From positions 1 to 51,783 of the forward strand of contig JAEUKE010000245.1 of the NCBI GenBank assembly GCA_016794345.1: a DNA stretch of 51,783 nt, in the 5' to 3' direction. The notes below the pieces were generated by a model, which was not told where the DNA came from, did not search any database, and was given only the letters and a program-made list of their open reading frames with translations. Position 1 is the first letter of the stretch. Each line of letters starts with the position of its first letter. Of this stretch, positions 7,966 through 16,108 are shown piece by piece. The stretch comes from Myxococcales bacterium. GTDB taxonomy: Bacteria > Myxococcota_A > Polyangia > Polyangiales > Polyangiaceae. Position numbers and translations under genes: made by a program.

Positions 7966-8944
7966 CTCCCCGCAGCCGCGCGAGCGCCGCCTGCATGTCG
8001 GCGGGCATCGCGCTCTCCCATCGATAGGCCTTGCCCGAGCGCGGGTGTCGAAACCCCAAGAGGCGCGCGTGCAGGGCCTGTCGCCCGAGACCCTCGGCGA
8101 GCTCGGCCAGGAGGGCGTCTTTCGGGCGCTTGCCGTAGAGCGGATCGCCCAGGATCGGCGCGCCCCGCTGCTCCGCGAGGTGCACGCGGATCTGGTGCGT
8201 CCGTCCGGTCTCGAGCCGGCAAGCGACCAACGTCGCCGCTCCGAGCGGCTCGAGCTCCGTCACGTGGGTGATCGCGCGCTTGCTTCCCGCGACGCGACCC
8301 TTCGACGTGAAACGCAGCCGATCGCGCGGGTGTCGCCCGTACGGCGTGTCGATCGTGCCGCTGCCGGGAGAGCCGACCGTGATGGCCACGTACTCGCGCT
8401 CGATCGTGCGGGTGGAGAAGAGCTCCTTGAGCGCCTCGCGTGTCTCGGCGTTCTTCGCGACGACCAAGAGGCCGCTCGTGCCCTTGTCGAGCCGGTGCAC
8501 GATGCCGGGCCGCACGTGGCCGGCCCCGGCGTCGTCCGACAGCTCCTCGGCGCGGAAGCCCTCCCGCGCCAGGAGGCCGTGCACGAGCGTCCCCGACCAG
8601 TTGCCACGCGCCGGGTGAACGACCATGTCCCCCGGCTTGTCGATGACAATCAAGTCATCGTCTTCGAAGACGACGACGAGCTCGATCGAAGCGTCCGCCT
8701 CCACGTCGGTGCGGGGAGCAGGCGCCGGGCGGACCTCCACCTGCGCCCCCTCGCGCACGGCGCTCGACGCGGCGGCGGGCGCGCCGTCCACCGTCACGAG
8801 CCCGGCCGCGATCCAGCGCTGGACCTCCGCCCGCGAGACGGCGTGGCCCTCCTGCCGGAGCGCCCAGACCACGAGCTTGTCCAGCCGATCGCCCGAGGAA
8901 GCGAGGGCGCCGGCCGCCGCGGTGAAGACGACCGGTCCGGTCAA
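7946..8944 (-). CDS. RluA-family 23S rRNA pseudouridine synthase (RluD-like)
   Basis: 332 residues. An S4 RNA-binding domain (about 18-72, RLDKLVVWALRQEGHAVSRAE..) is followed by the RluA catalytic domain. The motif HRLDKGTSGLLVVAKN places the catalytic Asp at about 153; other family motifs are VIDKPGDMVVHP, ETGRTHQIRVHLA and LGDPLYG. It converts uridines to pseudouridine in large-subunit rRNA. The domain order fits RluD/RluC, but the exact target site is not determined. The likely start is a TTG that overlaps the upstream stop as TTGA. All alternative starts fall inside the S4 domain. A start much further upstream in the same open frame would only translate the antisense of the neighbouring gene as Arg-rich sequence. 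Confidence 0.9.
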   Translation of the reverse strand: MTGPVVFTAAAGALASSGDRLDKLVVWALRQEGHAVSRAEVQRWIAAGLVTVDGAPAAASSAVREGAQVEVRPAPAPRTDVEADASIELVVVFEDDDLIVIDKPGDMVVHPARGNWSGTLVHGLLAREGFRAEELSDDAGAGHVRPGIVHRLDKGTSGLLVVAKNAETREALKELFSTRTIEREYVAITVGSPGSGTIDTPYGRHPRDRLRFTSKGRVAGSKRAITHVTELEPLGAATLVACRLETGRTHQIRVHLAEQRGAPILGDPLYGKRPKDALLAELAEGLGRQALHARLLGFRHPRSGKAYRWESAMPADMQAALARLRGATRPSI

Positions 8945-9549
8945 TAGTCGGAGTCGCCGTCGTCGCCGTCGTCCCCGCTCGAGAGCTCGGGGTTCAGCGC
9001 GACATGCGACTCGAGGTCTTCGAGGCGCTGCGCCTCGGTCAGATCGATGACCCCGGCCTGCTCCGCGAGGTAGAGGTCGAAGGCGGTGTAACGCGGCCAG
9101 AAGCGAACCAGCGTGTCCTCGTGGTCGATGCCGAGGATGAGCAGCTCCCCGTCTCGCCGGGCCTCGCCGAGGTAGAGGGCGTTCCACGGGTGGCGGGGGC
9201 GGTTCGGCAGCCGAAGGAGCTTCGTGCGGATGCGCGAGTCCGTCCAGCCGAGCTCCGTCTTGGCCTCCGCGAGCTTGCGCACGCTGGTGAGGCGCGGCCG
9301 AGGGGCCTGGGCGCTATTGCCGAAGCGGCCGCGGCCGTGCCACCCCTTGCCGAGCGACGTGAACGTGAAGTCGAAGCCGAGGAAGGCCCGCAGCGTCGGC
9401 GGCAGCTCGACCATGAGCTTCGACTCGAGGCTATCGAGGGCTCCGCGGCCAGCGCCGGTCGGGCGCTCGCCTCCCCGCTTGGCCACGCGGGCCTTCAGGA
9501 CGGAGATGACGTGCTCCACGAGCGGTAGACCGCGTTCGATGGTCGGCAT
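8941..9549 (-). CDS. Hypothetical protein, weakly SUKH (SMI1/KNR4)-like
   Basis: 202 residues, cytoplasmic. The segment LESKLMVELPPTLRAFLGFDF resembles the start of SMI1/KNR4 (SUKH) domains, in which an acidic helix and a Leu-Pro pair precede a hydrophobic turn. The later LLILGIDHEDTLVRFW and an acidic end are compatible. SUKH proteins are often immunity or adaptor proteins, but no toxin gene is adjacent, so that role is not supported. The C terminus is an Asp/Gly/Ser run (DDGDDGDSDY). It precedes and overlaps the RluA gene by 4 bp (TTGA), implying coupling. The family assignment is tentative. Confidence 0.55.
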   Translation of the reverse strand: MPTIERGLPLVEHVISVLKARVAKRGGERPTGAGRGALDSLESKLMVELPPTLRAFLGFDFTFTSLGKGWHGRGRFGNSAQAPRPRLTSVRKLAEAKTELGWTDSRIRTKLLRLPNRPRHPWNALYLGEARRDGELLILGIDHEDTLVRFWPRYTAFDLYLAEQAGVIDLTEAQRLEDLESHVALNPELSSGDDGDDGDSDY

Positions 9550-9656
9550 GGGCCAGGAGGGGATGAAAGAGTCGGCGAGGCGCCCGGTCCACGCCCGCCA
9601 GGGGCGGAAGCAAACCGAAGGACTAGCTGCGGGCTAGCACGCTTTTCGCGGAGCAA

Positions 9657-10715
9657 TCAAGGGTTAATTGATTTGACGCCCGGAGGGCTCGGTTTGCCGA
9701 GGTGCGGATGCCGTGCCCGCAAGGCCCCGTAGGCCACGAAACCCACGAGCACGGCGAACCACAAGGTGGCGAGGCGACTGAGGAGCATGGCGGCCGTGGC
9801 GACCGGGCCGGGGACACCGCCGAGCCCGACCATCGACTCTTCGAGCACCTTCTCGGTCGCGCCCAGCCCGCCGGGCAGGGGGGTCAGCGCGCCCGCGAGG
9901 GTCGCCGTGGCGTAGAAGAAGACCGCCCTCGGGATGTCCAGGAGCGCGCCGAAGCCTCCGAGGATGATCCAGGTCCCGAGGCCCTCGAGGGCCCAGCCCA
10001 CCACCGAGAGGATGGAGGGGATGACCAGCGTTCGCGGCGAGGTGATGAACCGGAGCTCGGCGAGGGCGAGCTCGATCTTCGGGACGACACGCTTGCCGAT
10101 CGCGCCTGCGCGCCCGGGCAGCCGCGGCAGCGGTGCGAGCGCGAAGCGACTCAGCGCGGGGACGCTGACGAACCCCAGCAGGAACACGACGAAGAGGGTG
10201 CCGAGCCCGGCCCACAGGAGCCCGCCCGGAAAGACGGAAGCCCCGAAGGTGATGAGCACGATCACGCCGACGAGATCGGTGAGCCGCTCGGCCGCGACGA
10301 TGGGGGCCGTCCGCACGACGTCGATCCCGCGGAGGTCCCGCAGCACCACGGATTTGAAGACCTCGCCGACCTTCAGGGGCGTGACGGTGAGGACGAAGCC
10401 CGAGAGGAACACGAGGAGGCTCTCTCCCCAGGGTATCGCGCGCGGCAGCGAGCGCCTCGGCTGGATGCCGAGAACCGCCAAGTAGTACTCCCATTTCAGG
10501 AAGCGCAGGAGGTAGTTCACGAACGAGAGCCCGCACGCGATCGCGAAGGTCGTCCACGCGAAATGCGTGAGCTCCTGCTCGATCTTCTTCGTCCCGCGGA
10601 TCGCCACGAGCACGCCGTAGAGCACGACGCTCACGAGCATCACCAGGATGACGCGCGCCCCGAGCTTGCTCGGGGCCGCGTTCTGGGGCGAGGCGCTGGG
10701 CGCTCGATCGTTCAA
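9657..10715 (-). CDS. Flippase-like integral membrane protein (LPG synthase TM / UPF0104 family)
   Basis: 352 residues with about eight transmembrane segments. It matches the lysylphosphatidylglycerol-synthase transmembrane family (PF03706 type): FLRFLKWEYYLAVLGI near TM2, LVFLSGFVLTVTPLKVGEVFKSVVLR (family motif with P-K-xGE), ERLTDLVGVIVL, and late LTPLPGGLGATEKVLEE. Members move or modify lipids, or are linked to glycolipid and hopanoid metabolism. The substrate is unknown, and no soluble aminoacyl-transferase domain is attached. The TTG start is inferred: it overlaps the stop of the upstream small membrane gene (TTGA) and gives a short cytoplasmic N terminus before TM1. Confidence 0.8.
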   Translation of the reverse strand: MNDRAPSASPQNAAPSKLGARVILVMLVSVVLYGVLVAIRGTKKIEQELTHFAWTTFAIACGLSFVNYLLRFLKWEYYLAVLGIQPRRSLPRAIPWGESLLVFLSGFVLTVTPLKVGEVFKSVVLRDLRGIDVVRTAPIVAAERLTDLVGVIVLITFGASVFPGGLLWAGLGTLFVVFLLGFVSVPALSRFALAPLPRLPGRAGAIGKRVVPKIELALAELRFITSPRTLVIPSILSVVGWALEGLGTWIILGGFGALLDIPRAVFFYATATLAGALTPLPGGLGATEKVLEESMVGLGGVPGPVATAAMLLSRLATLWFAVLVGFVAYGALRARHPHLGKPSPPGVKSINP

Positions 10716-10951
10716 GGGCGTCGGGGTGGGCGGGAAGAGGGCGGGCCGGCTCTGCCGTCGCCGCGCGAGGAGATCGGGCCCACGTCGTCTCGGTTTCTTC
10801 GAAGCCTGCGGCGAACCAAGACGTAGACGAAGGCGGCGGTGAAGACGACGGCGAAGGCCGCGAGGCCGCCCACGATCCAAGGTGAGCTCGTGAACTTGCC
10901 TCGACCCAGCTGGCTCTCCGGCCGCTCGTAGACAACCGTCTGCTGGGTCAC
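10712..10951 (-). CDS. Small single-pass membrane protein
   Basis: 79 residues with one transmembrane helix (WIVGGLAAFAVVFTAAFVYVLV) followed by a very basic tail (RRRLRRNR) and a Pro/Arg/Ser-rich end, so the tail is probably cytoplasmic. No family is recognised. It is the first gene of the leftward pair with the flippase-like gene, sharing a TTGA overlap. It lies divergent from the MopE-like lipoprotein gene with 130 bp between them. Confidence 0.6.
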   Translation of the reverse strand: MTQQTVVYERPESQLGRGKFTSSPWIVGGLAAFAVVFTAAFVYVLVRRRLRRNRDDVGPISSRGDGRAGPPSSRPPRRP

Positions 10952-11081
10952 GCGCGGACCCTAGCCAGAGCCGGCGCATGGGACAAGCGTGAGGATCTTT
11001 GAGCCGAGACGACCCGAAAGGGCGGCCCGCCGTTCGCCCCGACCGTGTAGATTGGCTCGGTTCAACCTCCGAAGGGCGACG

Positions 11082-13001
11082 ATGAGACGGTTCTCGCAAC
11101 TCGCTTTCCTTGCGCTCGTGGGCGTCGCTTGTGGGCGCGCCGGGCTCGATCCGTTCCCCTCCGAGGGCGGCAGCGGCCAAGGAGGCGACGGCGCCTCGGG
11201 GCCGACGACGACCACGAGCACGAGCACGACGACCACCACCACGACCGGGCCCAGCTCGGGTGGAGGCGGCGAAGGCGGAGGCCAGACGTGCACCGTCGCC
11301 CAGCAATGTGAAGACGGCGACCCCTGCACGACGAACCTCTGCGCCGGCGGCGTCTGCACCTTCTTCCTCCGCGACGACGACCAGGACGGCGCCGTCGCGG
11401 TCGCGTGCGGCGGCTTCGACTGCAACGATCAGAACCCGGAGGTCTTCCCCGGTCACCCGGAGGACTGCTTCGACGGCTCCGACAACGACTGCAACGGCGT
11501 CGAGGACTGCTTCGACCCCGCCTGCGACGACGTCCCCAACTGCGGCTGCCAGCCCACGACGGAGCAGTGCGGGAACGGCGAGGACGACGACTGCGACGAG
11601 CTCGCGGATTGTTTCGACACCGACTGTATCGGCACGCCCGCCTGCGGCTGCCTGCCCACCGAGGCCGGGCTCTGCCAGAACGGCTTCGACGACGACTGCG
11701 ACGACGACTTCGACTGCGACGACGCGGACTGCGCGAGCACGCCTGCGTGCCAGTGCCAGGCCCAGCAGGAGAGCTGCGACAACGGGCAGGACGAGGACTG
11801 CGATCTCCTCGTCGATTGCGGCGACCCCGATTGCCAGGGGCAGTTTCCTTGCGCCTGCCAGCCTCCCGGCACCCCCGAGATCTGCAACGACGGCTTCGAC
11901 AACGACTGCGACACGCTCCCGGACTGCGCCGACGCGGACTGCCTCGCGACCCCGGCTTGTCAGGTTTGCACGGCGGAGGTCTGCAACGACGGCGCCGACA
12001 ACGACTGTGACCTCAAGATCGACTGCGCCGACGAGGCCTGTTTCCTCACGCCGAGCTGCCCGGTCGGCCCCGAGATCTGCAACAACGGCCTCGACGACGA
12101 CATCGACGGCTTCGCCGACTGCCAGGACCCCGACTGCGCGCAGACCCCGGTCTGCCAGCAGCAGCAGGCCAACTGCCTCTCGCCCAAGCTCATCCCGGGC
12201 AGCGGCACGTACGTGGGCGACACGACCGGGAACGTGAGCGAGACGAAGGGCTCCTGCGGCGGCGACGCTGGCGAGGCCGTCTTCTATTTCGTCCTCGACG
12301 ATCCGGCCTTCGTCCACCTCGACTCGTCCGGCACGAGCTTCGACTCCACCCTCTACGTCCGCACCGGCGCCTGCAACTCGGGCCTCGAGATCGGTTGCGA
12401 CGACGACAGCGCCGGTATGCTCGCGGCGGAGCTCGAGTTCACCATCCTGTACCCGGGCACGTACTACGTCTTCCTCGACGGCTTCGCGGTCGACCCGTTC
12501 GGCGGCGCAAACGAAGGGCCCTTCCAGCTCAACGTGGAGATCCTGGAGAACCCGCCGGAGATCTGTGCGGACGGGATCGACAATGACGGAGACGTCTTCG
12601 TCGACTGCGCCGACCCCGAGTGCACGAACGTCGGGGCCTGCTTCAACTGCAACGGCGGGGCGCCGCCCACGGCCGAGTTCGAGCCGTCGCGCTGCACCGA
12701 CGGGCAGGACAACGACTGCGACGGCGTCACCGACGGCGCCGACGACGACTGCCACGCGAGCCCGGTCTACGTGACCGAGTTCTGCAACGCGATCGACGAG
12801 ACGCAGAACAACATCATCGACGACTTCAGCTGCCGCTGCGCGAGCGACGCGGACTGCGACGAGATCGGCCAGCTCTGTTACACGAGCACGGTCAAGGCGT
12901 GTGGCGTGCCTTGCCAGAACATCTTCGGGATGGGCATCTGCGCGTTCATCGCTCCGGGGTCGGTCTGCAACATGGCGACGTCGCAGTGCGAGTTCCCGTG
13001 A
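11082..13001 (+). CDS. MopE-like Cys/Asp-rich repeat lipoprotein
   Basis: 639 residues. A signal sequence ends in LVGVAC (Cys 17), which is a lipoprotein-like but imperfect lipobox. A Thr/Ser run and a Gly-rich linker (about 40-70) precede about seven units of 30-35 residues with the pattern CNDGFDNDCDxxxDCADxDCxxTPAC. This is the MopE/putative metal-binding motif found in myxobacterial surface proteins. Residues about 365-485 form a bacterial pre-peptidase C-like beta domain (GEAVFYFVLDDPAFVHLD, then YPGTYYVFLDGF). Two more repeats and a Cys-rich end follow. Expected to be surface-exposed, calcium- or copper-binding and disulfide-rich; the actual role is unknown. The ATG at 11082 follows a GAAGGG ribosome site. 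Confidence 0.8.
   Translation: MRRFSQLAFLALVGVACGRAGLDPFPSEGGSGQGGDGASGPTTTTSTSTTTTTTTGPSSGGGGEGGGQTCTVAQQCEDGDPCTTNLCAGGVCTFFLRDDDQDGAVAVACGGFDCNDQNPEVFPGHPEDCFDGSDNDCNGVEDCFDPACDDVPNCGCQPTTEQCGNGEDDDCDELADCFDTDCIGTPACGCLPTEAGLCQNGFDDDCDDDFDCDDADCASTPACQCQAQQESCDNGQDEDCDLLVDCGDPDCQGQFPCACQPPGTPEICNDGFDNDCDTLPDCADADCLATPACQVCTAEVCNDGADNDCDLKIDCADEACFLTPSCPVGPEICNNGLDDDIDGFADCQDPDCAQTPVCQQQQANCLSPKLIPGSGTYVGDTTGNVSETKGSCGGDAGEAVFYFVLDDPAFVHLDSSGTSFDSTLYVRTGACNSGLEIGCDDDSAGMLAAELEFTILYPGTYYVFLDGFAVDPFGGANEGPFQLNVEILENPPEICADGIDNDGDVFVDCADPECTNVGACFNCNGGAPPTAEFEPSRCTDGQDNDCDGVTDGADDDCHASPVYVTEFCNAIDETQNNIIDDFSCRCASDADCDEIGQLCYTSTVKACGVPCQNIFGMGICAFIAPGSVCNMATSQCEFP
11203..11246. repeat. Low-complexity ACG/ACC triplet tract
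   Basis: A run of Thr and Ser codons inside the MopE-like gene encodes a Thr-rich linker just after the lipid anchor. Similar short low-complexity linkers follow the lipid-anchor Cys in the lipoproteins at 28423 and 37585. Confidence 0.7.
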
Positions 13002-13061
13002 TCTGCGCTCTTATCGACCTCGCGCCAGGGCCGTAAGATCCGGGGAGCCACCGGCTCGCTC

Positions 13062-13658
13062 ATGGGTCTCGCTCGATTTCCTCTCCTGTCCCGGTACCTC
13101 GACGGTTTGCCCGCTGGGCTGGCCTCGTACCCGGAGGCACAGGCGAAGGGCTCGGTCATCCGCGTGCTCGTCACGACGGCGCCGGTTCGGGTCGACCCGG
13201 ACGAGCTGCCCTCCGAGCTCGCCGTGTTCCTCGAGCGACCGCCGCTGCCGACGGCCTGGGTGAGCGAGGTTCAGCTCAACGCGCTGGGCCTCGTCTACGA
13301 GGACGCGATGCCACACCACGCCTACGAAGCCTGGGTCTGGGAGCGAAACCGGGCGATCCTCACGAACCCGCTCTACAAGATCCTCTTCTGGATGATCTCG
13401 CCCGAGCGCCTCTTCGTCGGGCTTCCCCACCGCTGGTCGGCCTTCCGTCGCGGAACCGAGCTGGCCCTCGTCGACCAGTCGGCCGGCCGGGCTCGCCTCC
13501 GGCTGACCTTCCCGAAGAACCTCCACGACAAGGCCACGCTCGCCAACGTCTGTGTGGCCGGCCGTGTCGTCGCCGAGGCGGCCGGCGCGAAGGCCTCGGA
13601 CATGGTGGTCGAGTCGTATGCGCCCACGTCAGCCGTGTTCGCCATCTCGTGGGCCTGA
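13062..13658 (+). CDS. DUF2378 (TIGR02265)-like protein
   Basis: 198 residues, no signal peptide. It shares with the myxobacterial TIGR02265/DUF2378 paralogue family a KGSVIRVLV start, an LP.EL..FLE...LP.AWV segment, a central YKILFWMISPERLF helix, and a late RVVAEAAGAKASDMVVES..FAISW end with a terminal Trp after beta strands. This family resembles V4R/heme-NO-binding folds, and its function is unknown. It is a distant relative of the protein encoded at 15503-16108. Its last 30 bp overlap the convergent HDAC-family gene, so the two cannot be fully transcribed without antisense overlap. It stands alone on the + strand, 60 bp after the MopE-like gene. Confidence 0.55.
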   Translation: MGLARFPLLSRYLDGLPAGLASYPEAQAKGSVIRVLVTTAPVRVDPDELPSELAVFLERPPLPTAWVSEVQLNALGLVYEDAMPHHAYEAWVWERNRAILTNPLYKILFWMISPERLFVGLPHRWSAFRRGTELALVDQSAGRARLRLTFPKNLHDKATLANVCVAGRVVAEAAGAKASDMVVESYAPTSAVFAISWA

Positions 13659-15536
13659 CGACGCCGCGGCTCGCGGGACCTCCGGCGGAGGCCTGCTCGG
13701 CCTGAGCTCGCGCGCCGCTGCTTCGACGGCCCTCGCATAAGCGGCGCTCGCGAGCCTCGCTTTCAGGTTCTCGCCCGTCGCGAGCACCATCCGGCTCGGC
13801 TTCCACGAGACCGCGACGCCCTTGTCGTCGACGACCTCGCCCGCGGCGAGCGCCTTCGATGCTTCGAACAGCGTTCGCCCGTGTGTCGCGCGGCTCAACG
13901 CGAGAAAGAAGGCCTCGTCCGTCGGATCGAGGAACGCGAAGAGGCGCCTCGCTTGCGCGGCCACGTGGTAGTGCGACGGCACGACGGTGAGGCCCTCGTA
14001 GCCGAGGCGCTCGGCTGCCATCACGAGCATGCCGATGACGATGGCGAGACACCCGAGCCCAGGGTGCTTCTGCCCCGGCAGGAGCGGCTCGCCGGGCGGC
14101 GGCTTGCGCCACGCGTCTTGCAGGAGCAGCCACTCGATGGAGAGCATCCGAGCGCCGTCGACGAGCACCTCGTCGACCAAGAGCTCGATCAGGATGTCGT
14201 GTTTGGTCGCGTTTGCGTACACGCGCAGCCCCTGGCCGCCGCCGCGTCGCGGCGGCTCGGGCGAGATCTCGAAGTCGTGGTAGCCGCGCGACCGAAGGTG
14301 CTCGGCGAGCCCGTATCGTTCGAACGCGACCTCGAGCCCGTAGCCGCTGTAGAAGCTCAAGAAGCGCGGGTCGGCGTCTTTGCCCATCAGATCGGCGTAG
14401 ATATCCGCGTCGGTCAACGCGAGCTCGTCTCCTCCTTGGCCCTCCATGGCGTTGGACAGCGAGCTCGACGAGAGGGAGGTCCGGATGCGCCGGAACGACG
14501 CGAGGGACTTCTCGTCGCTCGAGAGGATGGGCCGGTCCTCGCCGGAGAGGAGCCACACGAGCGTCCTGGCGGTGTAGCGCCACGTGTCGGGACCGTACCC
14601 GCCCGCCAGGAGCACGACCGTCGGGGTGCCCTTGGCGCGCTCGAGGACCATCTGATCGCGCGTGGCGATCGCCTGCGCGGAGAGCCGGAAGCCGCCGAGC
14701 GGATCGCCGATCGCGACGTCCGTTCCGGCGAGGAAGAAGACGAGCGCCGGGTCGGCTCGCACGAAGGCCTCGTCGAGGTGGGCCTCCAGCGTGCGCAGGT
14801 AGGTCTCGTCTCCCACCGCGGGCCCGAGCGCGACGTCGATCGCGCGCGCGACCGGCGTACGGTCCCACGCTTCCCCGTGGATGGAGAAGGTCGTGACACG
14901 CTCGTCGTCGGCGAACATCGACCGGGTGCCGTCGCCCTGGTGCGCGTCGAGATCGACGATCAGGACCTTCCCCGAGAAGCCATCCGCGCGCGCCCTATCG
15001 ACTGCGACCGCGACGTCGTTGAACGCGCAGAAACCGGTCCCCTGATCGCGGCGCGCGTGGTGGTAACCGCCGCCGAGGTTGTAGACCGGGCTGCGGATCC
15101 AGGGGTATCGCAGGGCGATCGACGTGGCGAGCACGGTGCCTGACGTCGCCCAGCGTTGCGCCTCGAGCAGCCGAGTCGCGACCTCGGTCGTGTGGGGGCG
15201 CCCGCCGAAGACGCGCTCGAGCTCCTTCGGATCGTCGAGGCGGCTCAGGTAGTCGGCCCCGTGGACTCGGAGGAGATCGCCGACGCGCAGGCGCTCCGGT
15301 CTCAGCACGGTCCCCAGGTCGATCCATCGCCTCAGCGCGAGGTACTCGAGGATGCGCTCGCCGCGACGGTTGTCGACGAGCGGATCCTCCGGCAAGCGGT
15401 AGGCAGGGTGGTACACGAGACGAACCCGCGGCAGGCCCCACTTCGCCTGCATCCGGCTCATCTCCCGCCGCGCAGCGCGAGCCGCGGCCGAGGCCAATCG
15501 CATCAAGGATCGCGAAACCGCAAAATGCTCCGACAT
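13629..15536 (-). CDS. HDAC/acetylpolyamine amidohydrolase-family protein with an extra C-terminal domain
   Basis: 635 residues. Residues about 38-335 form the arginase/deacetylase-fold HDAC domain: GGGYHHA (His159/160), VLIVDLDAHQGDG (zinc ligands Asp197 and His199), AGTDV (zinc ligand Asp273) and the Tyr of AGGYG (about 314). All catalytic residues are present, so it should be an active zinc amidohydrolase. The substrate may be an acetylated small molecule, polyamine or protein. Residues about 375-600 form a further domain with no recognised family (DIYADLMG.., FLSFYSGYGLEVAFERYGL, IELLVDEVLV..MLSIEWLLLQDAW, then LGCLAIVIGMLVMAAERLGYEGL). Ordinary bacterial HDAC-like enzymes are 300-400 residues, so this is a fusion. 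The start lies inside the upstream DUF2378-like gene (34-bp overlap). It is the last gene of an eight-gene leftward run. Confidence 0.85.
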   Translation of the reverse strand: MSEHFAVSRSLMRLASAAARAARREMSRMQAKWGLPRVRLVYHPAYRLPEDPLVDNRRGERILEYLALRRWIDLGTVLRPERLRVGDLLRVHGADYLSRLDDPKELERVFGGRPHTTEVATRLLEAQRWATSGTVLATSIALRYPWIRSPVYNLGGGYHHARRDQGTGFCAFNDVAVAVDRARADGFSGKVLIVDLDAHQGDGTRSMFADDERVTTFSIHGEAWDRTPVARAIDVALGPAVGDETYLRTLEAHLDEAFVRADPALVFFLAGTDVAIGDPLGGFRLSAQAIATRDQMVLERAKGTPTVVLLAGGYGPDTWRYTARTLVWLLSGEDRPILSSDEKSLASFRRIRTSLSSSSLSNAMEGQGGDELALTDADIYADLMGKDADPRFLSFYSGYGLEVAFERYGLAEHLRSRGYHDFEISPEPPRRGGGQGLRVYANATKHDILIELLVDEVLVDGARMLSIEWLLLQDAWRKPPPGEPLLPGQKHPGLGCLAIVIGMLVMAAERLGYEGLTVVPSHYHVAAQARRLFAFLDPTDEAFFLALSRATHGRTLFEASKALAAGEVVDDKGVAVSWKPSRMVLATGENLKARLASAAYARAVEAAARELRPSRPPPEVPRAAASSGPRDGEHG

Positions 15537-16108
15537 CGGGGCGCTCCTTGGGCGACGCAAGAGAGGCGCTCGAGCTGGACGTCTCGGCACCCCATCGCGA
15601 CGAATACGGCCTGCATCGTGTGGGTTGTGATCTCGCAGAGCCAGGGGTGGTGCCCCGGCCAGTCCTCGATCGTCGAATCGGCGATGCCCTCGTCGAGCAT
15701 GATCACCCTTTTACCGGTCGAGTGGAGGAGGTTCCAGGCCCGCTGGATGTGCTTCGCGTAGAGCTCCGGGCTCCCGACCATGCGGAACAAGAACTGGTAG
15801 ACCCCGCGCGTGAGGCTCCGCACCGCGAAGTGGTTCGCCTCCGCCGTGATCGACCGGAGCTCGTCCTCGTCGTGTCGGGCCGCGATCGAGTCGAGGATCG
15901 CGTGGACGATAGGAGACGGGTACCAGACGTTCGTGAGCAGACCCAGGCCCGGCCGGGCGACGTCGAGCTGCCGAGAGAGGTGGGGCGGCAGCCGCCGACC
16001 GAGGTCCACGGCATAGGTGGAGCCGTAGTGCCGCTCATACCAGAGCAAGAGCTCGCGGATCGCGCCCCCTTTGATGAGCGCCGCCTCGACCTCCCCCTGG
16101 CTGATCAT
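15503..16108 (-). CDS. DUF2378 (TIGR02265)/V4R-like protein
   Basis: 201 residues, cytoplasmic. The layout matches the TIGR02265/DUF2378 family: RRLPPHLSRQLD, a NVWYPSPIVHAILDSI segment, VYQFLFRMVGSPELYAKHIQRAWN (compare YKILFWMISPERLF in the paralogue at 13062), and GCRDVQLERLSCVAQGAPRCRSIL at the end. The paired Cys spaced like C.A.G...C is typical of V4R/heme-NO-binding-like sensor domains. It probably acts as a small-molecule or protein-binding module. ATGA overlap with the upstream SDR and 34-bp overlap with the HDAC gene show tight coupling. Confidence 0.65.
   Translation of the reverse strand: MISQGEVEAALIKGGAIRELLLWYERHYGSTYAVDLGRRLPPHLSRQLDVARPGLGLLTNVWYPSPIVHAILDSIAARHDEDELRSITAEANHFAVRSLTRGVYQFLFRMVGSPELYAKHIQRAWNLLHSTGKRVIMLDEGIADSTIEDWPGHHPWLCEITTHTMQAVFVAMGCRDVQLERLSCVAQGAPRCRSILRFRDP

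Noticed and set aside
9657..12755. A very long open frame on the minus strand across the flippase-like gene and the MopE-like gene
   Set aside because: The part upstream of 10715 is antisense to the MopE-like gene, which has the repeats, Cys pattern and ribosome site of a real gene. GC-rich DNA yields long antisense frames.
13629..15536. True histone deacetylase with a chromatin role
   Set aside because: The family includes acetylpolyamine and other small-molecule amidohydrolases, and the gene sits in a tailoring operon, so chromatin function is not supported.
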